Notes: generated from the letters alone by a model not told the origin. Shown: positions 16,962 through 27,766, counted from the stretch's first letter. The stretch: DNA of 64,000 bases from Aureibacillus halotolerans (GCF_004363045.1 NZ_SNYJ01000004.1:1-64000); one strand, 5' to 3'. Translations and numbers: made by a program.

Positions 16962-17957
16962 TTATGGTGAGGTGGTTGATTCACCGACGACGAGCGTTGG
17001 TGGAAAAAGCACATGCTCGGGCGACGCAGGCTGTGGAACGCGCTCTTGCAGAAGGATGTCAAGAAGCTTGTCCGCCATGGCCTTCGTTGGCTGGGAAACT
17101 GTGGTTAACACTGGAACCGTCGTACGTGCGAGAATCGTATCGTCAAAGCCGACAATGGACAGCTGATCTGGAACTTGCAGATGAAGCTCCCGAGCTGCAT
17201 GATAAACACCAATTGCCAGCAAATCATTACAAGCAAAGATCGCGGTCGGACGATGGTCTCTTTGCAATAGCTCGATGGCGGCAGCTTTTCCATCCTCAAC
17301 CGTTGTAGGCACCCGAACAATCAAGTCCTCAGAGAGCTCGCAGGACGAAGCAATACAGGCATCTCTACACCCATGTAGTCGTAAATTGCTGCTATGTACT
17401 TTTTCGCCAATCACACCAACAATGCGATGCCCTAGCGACAAGAGGTGCTGCATCGCTTCATAGCCCCCACGATAATCATCTACTGAGACTGTAGGAACAA
17501 GCAGCTCGGGGTCATGCTGCGCCATCATCACCAATGGAACTTTTTCTTTTTGCAGGCTCGCAATGAGATCCCTGCTTTGAAAACCCGATGACACGATAAA
17601 GCCGTCAATCTGCTTTCGTAACAAAAGCTGAACATAGCGCGCTTCCTTTTCAGCAGAATAGTCCGTTGAGCATATGACAACAGAAATGCCCTTATCTCCT
17701 GCCTGATCCTCGATGCGGCGGCTCATCTCGGCAAAGAAAGGGTTGGACACATCTGGGATCAATACACCGATCGTATCGGTTTTTTTTCCTGTCAACGCTG
17801 TCGCAACGGCGCTAGGGAAATAATTTAATTCCTTCATCACCTGCTGCACATTCTGACGTGTTTTCTCGCTGATCTTTCCCGTTTTGTTCAACACCTTTGA
17901 CACGGTAGCGATGGACACACCAGCCTGTTTGGCAACATCGTAAATGGTCGGTTTCAT
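16962..17957 (-). CDS. LacI family transcriptional regulator
   Basis: A sugar-responsive DNA-binding protein of 331 residues. The N-terminal helix-turn-helix KPTIYDVAKQAGVSIATVSKVLN is at residues 2-24 (quoted in part), followed by the hinge and a periplasmic-binding-protein-like effector domain beginning TDTIGVLIPDVSNPFFAEM. The ATG at 17957 is chosen because GGTGGAG sits 6 bp upstream; a longer TTG start is unlikely. A TATAAT at 17991-17996 may be its -10 box. The regulated genes are not adjacent; the CcpA/LacI-like operators at 28830 and 43482 are candidates, without direct evidence. Confidence 0.9.
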   Translation of the reverse strand: MKPTIYDVAKQAGVSIATVSKVLNKTGKISEKTRQNVQQVMKELNYFPSAVATALTGKKTDTIGVLIPDVSNPFFAEMSRRIEDQAGDKGISVVICSTDYSAEKEARYVQLLLRKQIDGFIVSSGFQSRDLIASLQKEKVPLVMMAQHDPELLVPTVSVDDYRGGYEAMQHLLSLGHRIVGVIGEKVHSSNLRLHGCRDACIASSCELSEDLIVRVPTTVEDGKAAAIELLQRDHRPTAIFACNDLLAIGVYHAARELHLQVPDQLSIVGFDDTILARTTVPVLTTVSQPTKAMADKLLDILLQERVPQPASPEHVLFPPTLVVGESTTSP

Positions 17958-18002
17958 CACAAGCTCCACCAATCTCTGACATTTTTATTTATTATAACGC
18001 AA

Positions 18003-18033
18003 AGACGCGCTCTTCGGGAACTAGAGCGCGTCG
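18003..18033 (-). terminator. hairpin after the ABC permease gene
   Basis: GACGCGCTCT pairs with AGAGCGCGTC; the T-tail is short on both strands, so it may be a weak terminator. It also lies just upstream of the LacI gene. Confidence 0.5.
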
Positions 18034-18046
18034 TTTAACTGGTTGG

Positions 18047-19900
18047 CTATGCTTCTTTCGGTAGAACAATTCGTTTGTACAACATAACAGTGAAATAATA
18101 ATAAAGACCGTAAATCACCATAAAAATGGCTATCGGAATCCATAACTTCTCGTATGGATCAAACACAATAAATTGAAAGAGGTTCATTCCGACGATGACG
18201 TGCAAAATGCCGACGAGTCCTGGAAAAGCAAAAATCGGGAAGAGCTCCTTGTAAATGGACGCAGACAGCCGTTCTTCGGAAACACCAATTTTCCGAAGCA
18301 TCTCGTAGCGTTGCTTATCCTGTGGGCCACTTGAGAGCAGCTTGAACATAAGCACACTTGCCATCATCAAAAGGAAGGCGACGCCGAGAAAGAAGCCCAT
18401 AAAGATCGTTCCCCCCGTATTCACCTTTAAGTTTAGGTGGGCCCCGTAGGCAGTGCCAGTAAACTCCATTCCGTACTCGACATTCTCCTGAACCAATGCC
18501 ATTTGACGCTTCTCAATCTCTAAGAGCAGCGGCTCGTATTGCAGATAATTGTCCACATGGGCAATGACGATTTGATGTTCATCTCCCGGCGCTTCGGCGA
18601 AATGCTCGACAACAAACAAATTTCTGCCGCCAACCATTTCGTAGCCCAGGTTTAATTCTATCTGTATCGCAGCAAGCCAGTCCCTTGGTAAAAGGGCGTG
18701 AGTTTCTTCACCCTCAAACGCCGTATACACTGCTTCGGTTAATGGCTCTGAAGGTGTGACAACACGAGGCGGCTCCGATTGCTTAAAGAATTCGAGGTAC
18801 TTAGGTGGTTGCTGGACAAGTTCCTCCTTGGCCAAGTACACTGCATCCTCGGTCATTTTGTACCGGTATCGTGCTTGCTCCTCCGGCTGCATTTGATTTA
18901 ATGCCTGTTCATCTGCATCCACCGGGTCGTGAATGATGACGTCATGATAATGCATCATGCCTGATTGCTGCACGATGTTATGATAAAACGCCAGCCCTCC
19001 TGCAAGTGCACCAAGGCCTAACGCAATTAGCATTGCGACGGTGCCTAAAACACGCGTCAAACTTGCCGCTCGAAACCGAAGCTGGGCAAGCGTGAACGCG
19101 TTTAGCCCCTTTTCATTTAGTACGCGGTTTTTCTTTAATCCATTGACGAGAAGTGGAAAAAGCGACATAAATAATAGATACGTTCCTGCCGTCGTCGCAA
19201 AGGTGCTGACCAGAACACCGATTTCGCGCAATTGTTCTGTCAACACAAGCGATGTGTACCCCATCAGGAGGAACACGAGCCCCAAAAACGCAGCAAAGAT
19301 CGTTTTTGCCCCTGCTTTGATCGTTCGTTCTTGAATCTGGTTCGCCTGTAGCAGAGCGAGTACGCTTTTTGAAGCCACCCGACCAGCGTTCATTAATGCC
19401 GTTAAAAAGAACAGGGTGATGTAAAAGACAAAGGTGATTAGCATTGAAGGGACGTACAATGGATAAAATCCTTCAGAGGAGAGTCCGATTTGCTGCATCA
19501 TCATGTCTGCAACAACCATTGCCAAGCCAATCCCTAGTACGATGCCGAGAGCAATCGCGATGACACCTAAGCTCATTGTTTCAAAGAAAATCAGCCTTGT
19601 CACTTTGCTTTTTTTCGCTCCAAGCATCATATACATGCCAAGCTCTTTCTGACGCAACGTCAAAATAAACGAGATGGCGTAAAAAATATAGACGATTGTA
19701 ATCAGTGAGAGAATGACCGCCCCGACGATAAATACGAACATAATTGAATTAATCAGCGAATTGGCCTGAAGAAAATCTCGATTCATGGCAAGTGTCATAA
19801 ACATATAAAAGATCGAGATCGATACGATGAGGCCGAACAACAGAACGAGATAGTCCTTCCAAAGCTTCTTAAAGCTCGACAGGGACACCTTAAATAACAT
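18047..19900 (-). CDS. BceB-like ABC transporter permease (FtsX family)
   Basis: A 617-residue membrane permease. It has one N-terminal membrane segment, a group of three, a further group and three at the C-terminus, about ten in all, with a large extracytoplasmic region of about 200 residues near the middle. This architecture is typical of BceB/VraG-type permeases that remove peptide antibiotics such as bacitracin from their target. The ATG at 19900 is chosen because GAGGGGG lies 8 bp upstream; the longer frame is discarded. It follows the ATPase gene by 13 bp. No BceRS-type two-component genes are next to it. Confidence 0.88.
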   Translation of the reverse strand: MLFKVSLSSFKKLWKDYLVLLFGLIVSISIFYMFMTLAMNRDFLQANSLINSIMFVFIVGAVILSLITIVYIFYAISFILTLRQKELGMYMMLGAKKSKVTRLIFFETMSLGVIAIALGIVLGIGLAMVVADMMMQQIGLSSEGFYPLYVPSMLITFVFYITLFFLTALMNAGRVASKSVLALLQANQIQERTIKAGAKTIFAAFLGLVFLLMGYTSLVLTEQLREIGVLVSTFATTAGTYLLFMSLFPLLVNGLKKNRVLNEKGLNAFTLAQLRFRAASLTRVLGTVAMLIALGLGALAGGLAFYHNIVQQSGMMHYHDVIIHDPVDADEQALNQMQPEEQARYRYKMTEDAVYLAKEELVQQPPKYLEFFKQSEPPRVVTPSEPLTEAVYTAFEGEETHALLPRDWLAAIQIELNLGYEMVGGRNLFVVEHFAEAPGDEHQIVIAHVDNYLQYEPLLLEIEKRQMALVQENVEYGMEFTGTAYGAHLNLKVNTGGTIFMGFFLGVAFLLMMASVLMFKLLSSGPQDKQRYEMLRKIGVSEERLSASIYKELFPIFAFPGLVGILHVIVGMNLFQFIVFDPYEKLWIPIAIFMVIYGLYYYFTVMLYKRIVLPKEA

Positions 19901-19913
19901 AAGAATGTCCCCC

Positions 19914-20681
19914 TCAGTCGATCTGTCGCGATGCGCCGAGATCCGACAGCACATCGAGAATCGTTTGGTAGAAGTGTTGACGTGACGCTGTTCGTTCCAG
20001 CGTCTTGTACAATTGACCATCTTGAATAAACAGCACTCGCTGACAATAACTTGCCGTAAACGGATCGTGTGTGACCATCATAATCGATACTTGGTGCTGC
20101 TCGTTTAATGCCTTCATCGCATCAAGCAGGCTCTTTGCGCTCTTCGTATCAAGTGCACCTGTTGGCTCATCGGCAAGCAACATCGACGGATTGTGCACGA
20201 TTGCCCTTGCCGCTGCAGCGCGCTGCTTTTGTCCACCTGAAACCGCTACAGGGTACTTTTCCAGCAAATCTTCAATCCCAAGCTTTTCAGCGACCATGTG
20301 GACTTGCGAACGAATGTGCTTTCCTTTTTTCCCTTGGAGCGATAAAGGCAGGGCAATGTTTTCATACAGGTTGAGATTTTCAAGCAGATTAAAATCTTGA
20401 AAGATAAACCCTAGCTTCTCAGAGCGGAACTTGGCAAGCTGCCCTTGCTTCATTTGTGTAATCTCGGTGCCTGATACTTTTATTGAACCGCCTGATGGCG
20501 AATCTAGCGTCGAAATCGTATTCAGCAGCGTCGTTTTGCCCGAACCCGATGGCCCCATGATGCCTACAAATTCGCCTTCCTCCATGTAAAACGAAATGCC
20601 CTTCAAAGCATGAAACTGACTTTCCCTCGCCCGTCCGTACGTTTTTTCTACATTTGTCACTTCTAAAACAGGAGTCTTCAA
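19914..20681 (-). CDS. BceA-like ABC transporter ATP-binding protein
   Basis: Powers the adjacent FtsX-type permease. A 255-residue ATPase with Walker A GPSGSGKTT at 43-51, Q-loop FIFQDFNLL near 92, signature SGGQKQR near 144 and Walker B MLLADEPTGALD near 166. The MacB/LolD/BceA subclass is indicated by the downstream FtsX partner and by sequence around EKTYG and SGGSIKV. The two genes probably form an operon ending near 18003. Likely role: resistance to or sensing of cell-envelope-active peptides, by homology only. Confidence 0.92.
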   Translation of the reverse strand: MKTPVLEVTNVEKTYGRARESQFHALKGISFYMEEGEFVGIMGPSGSGKTTLLNTISTLDSPSGGSIKVSGTEITQMKQGQLAKFRSEKLGFIFQDFNLLENLNLYENIALPLSLQGKKGKHIRSQVHMVAEKLGIEDLLEKYPVAVSGGQKQRAAAARAIVHNPSMLLADEPTGALDTKSAKSLLDAMKALNEQHQVSIMMVTHDPFTASYCQRVLFIQDGQLYKTLERTASRQHFYQTILDVLSDLGASRQID

Positions 20682-20861
20682 AAAAATCTTCCTTTCTCAT
20701 AACGTCCAAGTAATCATTTCTGAAACAATAGACGTGTTGGAAAAGGAAGACACTACTCTTGGAAGATAATTCTTGTTGTGAACTCTTTTTATCACTATGG
20801 TGGAACATATTTGATATTAGCTAGGAAATCTAAAATTAGTATTGGATTTTGATGTTATACA

Positions 20862-20880
20862 AGCGGTCATACGCTCGCTG
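20862..20880 (-). repeat. family B end fragment
   Basis: AGCGGTCATACGCTCGCT is the reverse complement of the right end of family B. It lies in the 277-bp gap between the DUF5412 and ATPase genes. Confidence 0.5.
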
Positions 20881-20892
20881 CCAATCTTAACT

Positions 20893-20929
20893 AAAAAACC
20901 CCTATCATATGTTTAACAATAGGGGTTAA
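20893..20929 (-). terminator. terminator upstream of the DUF5412 stop region
   Basis: AACCCCTAT and ATAGGGGTT pair; the T-run is on the - strand, but the hairpin lies to the left of the DUF5412 stop, so it ends that transcript. Confidence 0.8.
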
Positions 20930-20958
20930 GGCCAAGAAATTAATTCAGATAGAAATCA

Positions 20959-21471
20959 TTACAGATTCGTTGTAGGCGGGTAGCAAAGATTAGTAGGATC
21001 ATGTCTAAAATCGTAAGTTTCATTCTCTTCGAGGTTTAATGTCGCAGATCCAACTTTCACTTCATGTTCTGAGAGCCATTTTACAGATGGACGATGGTCA
21101 CAGTCGTTAAAATAGATTGTTTTCTGTTTGTTAGACTCTTTTTCGTACAGAATAGCTGTTGCATGTTCTCCGTAGAGCACTGTCATATAGTAGGTTCGAA
21201 CTTCGTAAGTACCTTCAGGGGAGACAAAGGTTCCATTGTAATGACCCGCAGGCAAATACTCTAAATTATAATATTGTTGGTAGAATAAAAACCCAGTAAA
21301 GCATACGAATACAATTGTTGAGACCACTAGCTTCTTAGGAATGGAATTTGCTTTTCTATGTTTTATGAGATTCTTTATGAAGACTTTGGCCGTTACGACA
21401 GTGAGAACAATAGCAATGAAAGCTATCACAAAAAACAGAAGAAATAACACAGTGTAAAGCGTTCCGTTCAT
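20959..21471 (-). CDS. DUF5412 family membrane protein
   Basis: A 170-residue protein with two N-terminal membrane segments (about 5-30 and 48-65) and an extracytoplasmic domain. The domain has YNGTFVSPEGTYEVRTYY near 80 and PSVKWLSEHEVKVGSATLNL near 128, followed by a YDFRHDP end; this pattern is that of DUF5412. The role is unknown. It is transcribed alone and followed by a strong hairpin. Confidence 0.75.
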   Translation of the reverse strand: MNGTLYTVLFLLFFVIAFIAIVLTVVTAKVFIKNLIKHRKANSIPKKLVVSTIVFVCFTGFLFYQQYYNLEYLPAGHYNGTFVSPEGTYEVRTYYMTVLYGEHATAILYEKESNKQKTIYFNDCDHRPSVKWLSEHEVKVGSATLNLEENETYDFRHDPTNLCYPPTTNL

Positions 21472-21558
21472 TCATTCAAGACTCCTTGGTTTTGATTTGG
21501 AAATTCCATTCTACAGGATTAGGCGCTTCTTTTGTGACTTTTTCTGATTCTTTGAAAT

Positions 21559-21613
21559 AAAAAAAGGCAACCCGCAGACGGTCATGTTTTGACCTTCTGC
21601 GGTAGCCTTTTTT
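21559..21613 (-). terminator. iol operon terminator
   Basis: A long stem (AAAAGGCAACCCGCAGACGG paired with complementary bases ending GGTAGCCTTTT) and T-runs on both strands. It lies 13 bp beyond the iolE stop. Confidence 0.85.
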
Positions 21614-21625
21614 GTTTAGCGCCAA

Positions 21626-22513
21626 CTACAAGCCTGTTTTCTCCCGAATGTACTGACGTGCTTTTTGAGCATAAGCTAGCGGGTTGGCTCTGGCGGGGTC
21701 TTGCTCCGCTTCGACGAGCAGCCAACCTTCGTAACGGGCAGCTGATAGGCGTTCAAAAACAGGGGTGAAATCAATGCTGCCATCCCCTGGCACAGTAAAG
21801 ATACCTTCACGTACAGCGGGCAAAAATGCCAATCCTTGCGATTTTGTTTCGGCAATGACTTCGGCACGGACATCCTTTAGATGCACATGCTTAATCCGCT
21901 CAATATGAGCATCAAGCACAGCCAGCTCATCCTCTCCCGAGCACACGAGGTGACCAGTGTCGTACAAAAGGGAAACGAGCGACGGGTCTGTACGCTTCAT
22001 TAGTTCATCGACTTCAGCAGCTGTTTGAATACAGGTGCCCATATGGTGATGGTACACGAGGGACAGACCAACCTCGTTCGCGATCGCTCCCAGCGAGTGA
22101 AGACCGGAAACGACACTTTCCCATTCGCCTTCTGTATAGGTTGGCTTCGCCTCAAACAGCGGGGCATCCATTTGTTGAATGCTGTTCGTTTGTTCGGAAA
22201 CGACCACAACCTTTGCGCCCATTGCCTGAAGAAAGGCACAATGGGCACGAAAATCAGCTTCTGTCTGATCTCGCTCATGGACAAGAAAGGCGCTAAACCA
22301 GGCGGACGCCACGTCCAACCCGCGTAGCTGCAGAGCTTCCCTCAACACGTCAGGGTCTTTCGGGTATTTGTTGCCGATTTCCGTGCCCGTATACCCGGCA
22401 AGCGCCATTTCACTAACGCATTGTTCAAACGGGATGTGACCGCCTAGGTCGGGAAGGTCGTCATTCGTCCAGCCAATCGGCGCGATGCCAAGCGTAACAT
22501 TCTTTTGAAACAT
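21626..22513 (-). CDS. iolE: myo-inosose-2 dehydratase
   Basis: Converts scyllo-inosose to 3D-(3,5/4)-trihydroxycyclohexane-1,2-dione, the second step of inositol breakdown. A 295-residue TIM-barrel protein with the IolE opening LGIAPIGWTNDDLPDLGG, GYTGTEIGNKYP near 38, YHHHMGTC near 155, LLYDTGHL near 183, IKHVHLKDV near 212 and LLVEAEQDP near 265, which supply the Glu, Asp and His metal ligands. It is the last gene of iolGBCADE, 15 bp after iolD, and is followed by the operon terminator. Confidence 0.96.
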   Translation of the reverse strand: MFQKNVTLGIAPIGWTNDDLPDLGGHIPFEQCVSEMALAGYTGTEIGNKYPKDPDVLREALQLRGLDVASAWFSAFLVHERDQTEADFRAHCAFLQAMGAKVVVVSEQTNSIQQMDAPLFEAKPTYTEGEWESVVSGLHSLGAIANEVGLSLVYHHHMGTCIQTAAEVDELMKRTDPSLVSLLYDTGHLVCSGEDELAVLDAHIERIKHVHLKDVRAEVIAETKSQGLAFLPAVREGIFTVPGDGSIDFTPVFERLSAARYEGWLLVEAEQDPARANPLAYAQKARQYIREKTGL

Positions 22514-22528
22514 GGCGTTCGTTTCCTC

Positions 22529-24448
22529 CTAGTACGGCCGTGCGAGACCGAGTGATTTTTTCCGTTCCTGAGCAGATGCTTCAATGGCGGCTTCCTTAGC
22601 GACCTCAGCAACGCCAACATTCCACCAAGAATGATACCCATCGGTCATCGTTTTTGGCAGTACTTTAATGTCGATTAACGTGGAGACGCTTGACGTTTTA
22701 ACCATTTTGATTGCCTCTTTTAGTTCCTCAAGCGTTCTCACTGAATACGTGTCAACTCCATAGCCTGCGGCGCTTTTGGCGTAATCGACAACCATCACAT
22801 CGCCATCCAACTGTCCCGTCGCTTCCTGGCGTTGTCTAAATTCTGTGCCAAAGGACGGCATGCCATTGCCCATCTGGAGGTTGTTGATGCAGCCAAAGCC
22901 GGCATTATCAAACAAGACGACATTGATTTTCTGCCCTTCCTGCAGGCTCGTTACCAATTCACTGTGTAGCATCTGGTAGCTTCCATCGCCAACCATAGCG
23001 AACACTTCGCGCTCTGGCGCGGCAAGCTTGGCTCCGAAAGCCCCTGCGATTTCATAGCCCATGCAGGAGAAGCCGTATTCCATATGATAGCCGTCCTTTG
23101 CTTTCGTTTCCCATACGCGCTGCATGTCTCCTGGCAAGCTACCAGAAGCCCCAACAACAATCGCGTCCGTAGGCAGCCATTCATTCAAGGCGCACAGCAC
23201 CTCTGTTTGCGTTAAAGCACCGCCAAAGGCTGTGACATAGTCTGGCAAGGCATCATCCAAATGCCCTGCCACTTCGGGGACAATGCCTTCCTTGTACGCA
23301 ATGCCTGCCAGTCGTGACCGTTCCGAGTGCCAATCCGCTTTTAGCCTTTGTACTGTGGCAGCGGTATCCGCTACGAAGGATTCAGCTGCCAAAGACTCTT
23401 CCAACGCCTCAAGCACAGCCTTCACATCGCCAATCACTTGATGTGCATCAAGCTTCTGCGCATGAAAAGCGGACAGATTCACTTGCACAATAGAAGCATC
23501 CTCTGCAAACAAGCTTTTCGACGCCGTCGTAAAATCCGTCAGTCGTGTGCCAAGCCCGATGACGAGGTCCGCGTCCTTCGCATACAGATTGGCGGCCGCG
23601 TTGCCCGTGACCCCTAGACCACCGAGATTTAGCGGGTGGTCGCTTTCTACCGCGCCTTTGCCCGCTTGTGTTTCGGCAAAAGGAATGCCAAAGGCCCTAG
23701 CAAACGAAGCCAACGTGTCTCCTGCACGGCTGTATCGAACGCCGCCTCCACAAATGATGAGTGGCTGCTTGCTGGTTTTAATGTGCTGTAACAGCAACTC
23801 AAGCTCTTCTGCTTCAGGTGACCGACGATGCAATGTATGCACACGTTTTTTAAAGAACACCTCTGGAAAATCATACGCCTCTCCTTGAACATCTTGCGGC
23901 AACGCAATCGTTACAGCACCTGTGTCGCTTTGATCCGTCAACACGCGAACCGCTTGAATCATTGCTGTCATCAGCTGTTCAGGCCGATTCACACGGTCCC
24001 AATATTTGCTCACAGGGCGAAACGCATCATTCGTCGAAATCGACAGGTCGTAGGTTTGCTCAATCTGCTGCAACACAGGATCTGGCTGCCGAGATGCAAA
24101 CGTGTCCCCAGGCAGTAGGAGCAAAGGAATTTGATTGGCTGTTGCGGTGGCGGCAGCTGTGACCATATTCGCCGCACCTGGACCTACCGAAGACGTACAC
24201 GCCATGACCTGACGTCGTGCGCGTTGCTTGCTAAACGCCGCAGCTGCGTGCGCCATGCCTTGCTCATTCCGTCCTTGATAGACGCGGAGATGCCCCGCGT
24301 CTTCCGCCAGTGCTTGCCCTAATCCTACAACGTTTCCATGCCCAAAAATCGTCATGATGCCTTCAAAAAGCGGCCATTCCTCTCCGTCCTGTCTTACATA
24401 TTGCTCGTTTAGAAATTTTACCAGTGCTTGTGCGGTGGTCATTCTCAT
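22529..24448 (-). CDS. iolD: 3D-(3,5/4)-trihydroxycyclohexane-1,2-dione hydrolase
   Basis: A thiamine-diphosphate enzyme that opens the cyclic dione to 5-deoxy-glucuronate. A 639-residue three-domain protein: the N-terminal Pyr domain starts [15 protein letters not shown] and carries [13 protein letters not shown]; the middle domain has [10 protein letters not shown]; the C-terminal PP domain has the ThDP/Mg signature [12 protein letters not shown] with [11 protein letters not shown]. The MSWWN-like end [13 protein letters not shown] is typical of IolD. GGGGG-rich Shine-Dalgarno sequence precedes the ATG. It lies 25 bp after iolA. Confidence 0.97.
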   Translation of the reverse strand: MRMTTAQALVKFLNEQYVRQDGEEWPLFEGIMTIFGHGNVVGLGQALAEDAGHLRVYQGRNEQGMAHAAAAFSKQRARRQVMACTSSVGPGAANMVTAAATATANQIPLLLLPGDTFASRQPDPVLQQIEQTYDLSISTNDAFRPVSKYWDRVNRPEQLMTAMIQAVRVLTDQSDTGAVTIALPQDVQGEAYDFPEVFFKKRVHTLHRRSPEAEELELLLQHIKTSKQPLIICGGGVRYSRAGDTLASFARAFGIPFAETQAGKGAVESDHPLNLGGLGVTGNAAANLYAKDADLVIGLGTRLTDFTTASKSLFAEDASIVQVNLSAFHAQKLDAHQVIGDVKAVLEALEESLAAESFVADTAATVQRLKADWHSERSRLAGIAYKEGIVPEVAGHLDDALPDYVTAFGGALTQTEVLCALNEWLPTDAIVVGASGSLPGDMQRVWETKAKDGYHMEYGFSCMGYEIAGAFGAKLAAPEREVFAMVGDGSYQMLHSELVTSLQEGQKINVVLFDNAGFGCINNLQMGNGMPSFGTEFRQRQEATGQLDGDVMVVDYAKSAAGYGVDTYSVRTLEELKEAIKMVKTSSVSTLIDIKVLPKTMTDGYHSWWNVGVAEVAKEAAIEASAQERKKSLGLARPY

Positions 24449-24473
24449 GCCGCCGCCCCCTTTCGCAGAAAAG

Positions 24474-25913
24474 TTAGACCCAACGAGTTGTTATCATTTT
24501 TTTGCGCGTGTAGAAATTGACTCCATCCTTGCCATTTGCATGGAGGTCGCCGTAAAACGAATCCTTATAACCTGAAAACGGGAAGAAGGCCATCGGTGCA
24601 GGCACCCCAATGTTGACACCGAGCATACCTGCGTCAATCGTGTCTCTAAATTGAGCAACCGCTTTTCCGCTCCCTGTAAACAAGCAGGCGCCATTGGCAA
24701 ACGAGGATGTATTCGCGAGTTGAATGGCCGCATCCAGATCAGCGACACGTACGACACTAAGCACAGGCGCAAAGATCTCATCTTTCCAAATCGACATTTC
24801 TGGCGTTACATGATCAAACAACGATGGCCCGATAAAGTAGCCTTGTTCAGGAACCGTCACGCCTCTGCCATCTTGGACAAGTTCTGCCCCCTCTTGTAGG
24901 CCTTTCTCGATATACGATTCCGCACGCTCTTTTTGCGATTGGCGAATCACGGGTCCAAGAAACACATCGTCCTCAAGGCCATCACCAATCACCATCGTTG
25001 TGGCCGCCTCTTTAAGCTTTGCAACGAACTCATCGGCAATTGACTCTTCAACAGCCACAACGGCACAAGCCATGCAACGCTCGCCAGCAGAGCCGTAAGC
25101 TGCAGCAATAATCTGCGAGGCCGCATTTTCAAGGTCCGCATCCTGCAAGACAATCGAGTGATTTTTCGCGCCAGCGAGTGCTTGCACGCGCTTGAGATGA
25201 TCCGTTCCTTTTTTATACACAAGCTCTGCCACAGGTTGTGAACCAACAAACGAAACCGCTTTGACGTCTTGATGTTCAAGCAAGCCATTAACGACATCTT
25301 TGGCGCCGTGCACAATGTTCATAACACCCGCAGGCAGCCCAGCCTCTTCAAGCAGCTCTGCCAAACGATTTGCCAACAAAGGCGTTCGCTCAGAAGGCTT
25401 CATGACGAATGTATTTCCACAGGCAATCGCAAGTGGAAACATCCAGCACGGCACCATCATCGGAAAGTTGAAAGGCGTAATGCCAGCCACCACACCTAGT
25501 GGATAACGGTACATTCCGGATTCGAGTCCTGTCGCAATGTCTGGCAGCTGCTCGCCCATCATCAGTGTTGGTGCGCCACAGGCAAACTCGACACACTCGA
25601 TGCCACGCAGCACCTCACCTTTCGCTTCCTTCAAGCTTTTTCCGTTCTCTTTTGTAATTAGCTCTGCCAACTCATCCCAATGCTCAACAAGAAGCTGTTG
25701 ATAAGCAAACAAAATGCGCGACCGCTTTGGGACAGCGGTGTTGGACCATTCTGGAAACGCCCGTTTCGCTGCCTCAACAGCTTTATCCACATCAGCTCCT
25801 GTGGATAAGGGGACAACGCCGAGCGTTTCGTTCGTTGCCGGGTTCACCACTTCCACCGTGTCCGTTCCTTCAGCTGCCTGCCATTCGCCACCAATATAGT
25901 TGTTTAATCGCAC
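24474..25913 (-). CDS. iolA: methylmalonate-semialdehyde dehydrogenase (CoA-acylating)
   Basis: Oxidises malonate semialdehyde to acetyl-CoA and CO2 with NAD and CoA, the last step of inositol breakdown; also serves valine catabolism in some bacteria. A 479-residue ALDH-family protein. The catalytic Cys lies in [13 protein letters not shown], with [32 protein letters not shown] and [19 protein letters not shown] (quoted in part) as found in MMSDH. It is encoded 20 bp after iolC. Confidence 0.96.
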   Translation of the reverse strand: MRLNNYIGGEWQAAEGTDTVEVVNPATNETLGVVPLSTGADVDKAVEAAKRAFPEWSNTAVPKRSRILFAYQQLLVEHWDELAELITKENGKSLKEAKGEVLRGIECVEFACGAPTLMMGEQLPDIATGLESGMYRYPLGVVAGITPFNFPMMVPCWMFPLAIACGNTFVMKPSERTPLLANRLAELLEEAGLPAGVMNIVHGAKDVVNGLLEHQDVKAVSFVGSQPVAELVYKKGTDHLKRVQALAGAKNHSIVLQDADLENAASQIIAAAYGSAGERCMACAVVAVEESIADEFVAKLKEAATTMVIGDGLEDDVFLGPVIRQSQKERAESYIEKGLQEGAELVQDGRGVTVPEQGYFIGPSLFDHVTPEMSIWKDEIFAPVLSVVRVADLDAAIQLANTSSFANGACLFTGSGKAVAQFRDTIDAGMLGVNIGVPAPMAFFPFSGYKDSFYGDLHANGKDGVNFYTRKKMITTRWV

Positions 25914-25933
25914 GTATTTTCCTCCTAAGTTGT

Positions 25934-26917
25934 CTACTTTGCTGTTGTGGTTTGCATGAGCTCCTCAATGTCAGCGACTGTAGGCATCGCCTCTGAGCAA
26001 CTGTGTCTGGAAATAACGATGGATGCGGAAGCACTGCCAAAGCTCATCGCCTGTTCTGCATTCCAGCCCTGTAGAAGCCCGTAAATAAACGCAGAGGCAT
26101 AGGCATCACCTGCACCGAAAGTTTTTAATACGTTGGAAGGATACACGCCACTTCGATATGTTGTTCCATCCTTTTCATAGGCCTTCGAGCCGTCCTGTCC
26201 ATGCTTGATGACGACAAGCTCTGCCTGATGAGAAAGCCATTCCCTTGCCGTTTGCTGATCATCACCTTTCACCTCAGAGAAAGTTTCCATAACATCGAAT
26301 TCCTCTCTCGTGCCAACGATGACGTCGCATTTTTCTGCTGCAAGACGGTAATACACGGCGGTTTCTTCCATTGACTTCCACGTATACGGACGGTAATCCA
26401 AATCAAAGACGACTTTCGTGTTGTGCTTATTCGCATACGTTAGCGCGACAAACACCGCTTCTCTTGACGGCGAGGAGGCCAACGCTGTTCCTGACAGTAA
26501 AAGGCATTTCGCAGACGCCACATACGCTTCGCTTACTTCACTAGGCGCTAAAAGCAAATCGGCCACATTGTCGCGGTACATTAAAATGCTGCAATCCTCT
26601 GGAGATAGAATTTCCGTAAATGCCAGCCCTGTGACAGCCCCTGTCTTGTCTGTCACGACATTGGACGTATCAATCCCTTGCTCTTCCAGATAGTTGACGA
26701 TGTACCGTCCCATCTGATCGTCGGATACTTTGCCAATAAACCCCGCAGAAAGCCCTAAACGTTGTGCCCCAATGGCGATGTTGGCCGGTGAACCGCCGAC
26801 ATATTTTGTGAAGGTGCGCGTTTCCTCCATTGGACGGTGAATTTCATTGGCATTTAAATCAATGCAAAGACGACCAAGACCGATCACATCACGTTCACGC
26901 GTTTCGAATTGGATCAC
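25934..26917 (-). CDS. iolC: 5-dehydro-2-deoxygluconokinase
   Basis: Phosphorylates 5-dehydro-2-deoxygluconate (DKG) with ATP. A PfkB-family kinase of 327 residues. It has the opening [28 protein letters not shown] near 40 and the anion hole/catalytic motif [18 protein letters not shown] near 259-276 with the catalytic Asp in AGD. It overlaps the iolB stop by 4 bp (ATGA), implying translational coupling. Confidence 0.96.
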   Translation of the reverse strand: MIQFETRERDVIGLGRLCIDLNANEIHRPMEETRTFTKYVGGSPANIAIGAQRLGLSAGFIGKVSDDQMGRYIVNYLEEQGIDTSNVVTDKTGAVTGLAFTEILSPEDCSILMYRDNVADLLLAPSEVSEAYVASAKCLLLSGTALASSPSREAVFVALTYANKHNTKVVFDLDYRPYTWKSMEETAVYYRLAAEKCDVIVGTREEFDVMETFSEVKGDDQQTAREWLSHQAELVVIKHGQDGSKAYEKDGTTYRSGVYPSNVLKTFGAGDAYASAFIYGLLQGWNAEQAMSFGSASASIVISRHSCSEAMPTVADIEELMQTTTAK

Positions 26918-27750
26918 TTCCCGGTCCCTCCTTTTTTCGCTTCCTGCATAACCCCTTTAAACAGCCACTCATGGGAAGGATCGTTATGAAACGCCCATTT
27001 GCGCACTGGGCCTGCCATGACATTTAGGTAGTAGGAATCATATCCTGGAGGTGCAGACACTGGATGATAGCCTTCTGGCACAAGCACCACCGACTCATGC
27101 TCCACAGCCATCGTTTCGTCCAAGCTACGATCATCGTTGTACACACGCTGCCACACAAACCCGCTCTCTGGATTCACTTCATGGTAGTACGTTTCTTCCA
27201 AATAGGACTCTGCTGGCAGATTGTCCTGATCATGTTTATGTGGCGGATAGCTCGACCAGTTGCCGCCATCAGTAAACACTTCAACGACGAGAAGCGACTC
27301 TGCAACCTCGTTTTCTGGCAAAATATTGTGAACAAGCCTTTGCATCGATCCATGTCCGCGAGGTTCAACACCAATGTCGTCAGGTGTGATATGACGCGGT
27401 GGATATAAACCTTTTGCTGGGGCAAGACAAACCGCAAAACGAACGGGTGTCAACGCTTCGATTTTCACTTTTGTCTTTGGAGGGCTATAAATGGCATGAG
27501 GAGGGCGTTTCTCAAACGTCTCCATTCGCTCCCCGATGTCGTTCACAACAACGGTGCCAGCCTCTGCATTTGCTTTTCCGGACATTAAGACGAGACAAAC
27601 CTCCTGATCCTCCCACTCTTGGGCAAAGATCTCTCCCGTTTCAAGCGCATACACCTCAAAGCCCACATAACTCCATCCCGCTGTTGCAGGATCGACCTTA
27701 ATGCGTCGGCCCTCAGCATTTCTCTCGCCTAATGGCTTCACTAAATTCAT
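26914..27750 (-). CDS. iolB: 5-deoxy-glucuronate isomerase
   Basis: Isomerises 5-deoxy-glucuronate to DKG in the inositol pathway. A 278-residue bicupin. Metal-binding residues appear in YPPHKHDQDNLPAES (the His-x-His pair and Glu) followed by VLVPEGYHPVSAPPGYDSYYLN. The ATG at 27750 is preferred: GGGAG lies 8 bp upstream and residues before it overlap the end of iolG. It starts 16 bp after the iolG stop. Confidence 0.95.
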   Translation of the reverse strand: MNLVKPLGERNAEGRRIKVDPATAGWSYVGFEVYALETGEIFAQEWEDQEVCLVLMSGKANAEAGTVVVNDIGERMETFEKRPPHAIYSPPKTKVKIEALTPVRFAVCLAPAKGLYPPRHITPDDIGVEPRGHGSMQRLVHNILPENEVAESLLVVEVFTDGGNWSSYPPHKHDQDNLPAESYLEETYYHEVNPESGFVWQRVYNDDRSLDETMAVEHESVVLVPEGYHPVSAPPGYDSYYLNVMAGPVRKWAFHNDPSHEWLFKGVMQEAKKGGTGK

Positions 27751-27766
27751 CACAACGTCTCCCTTC

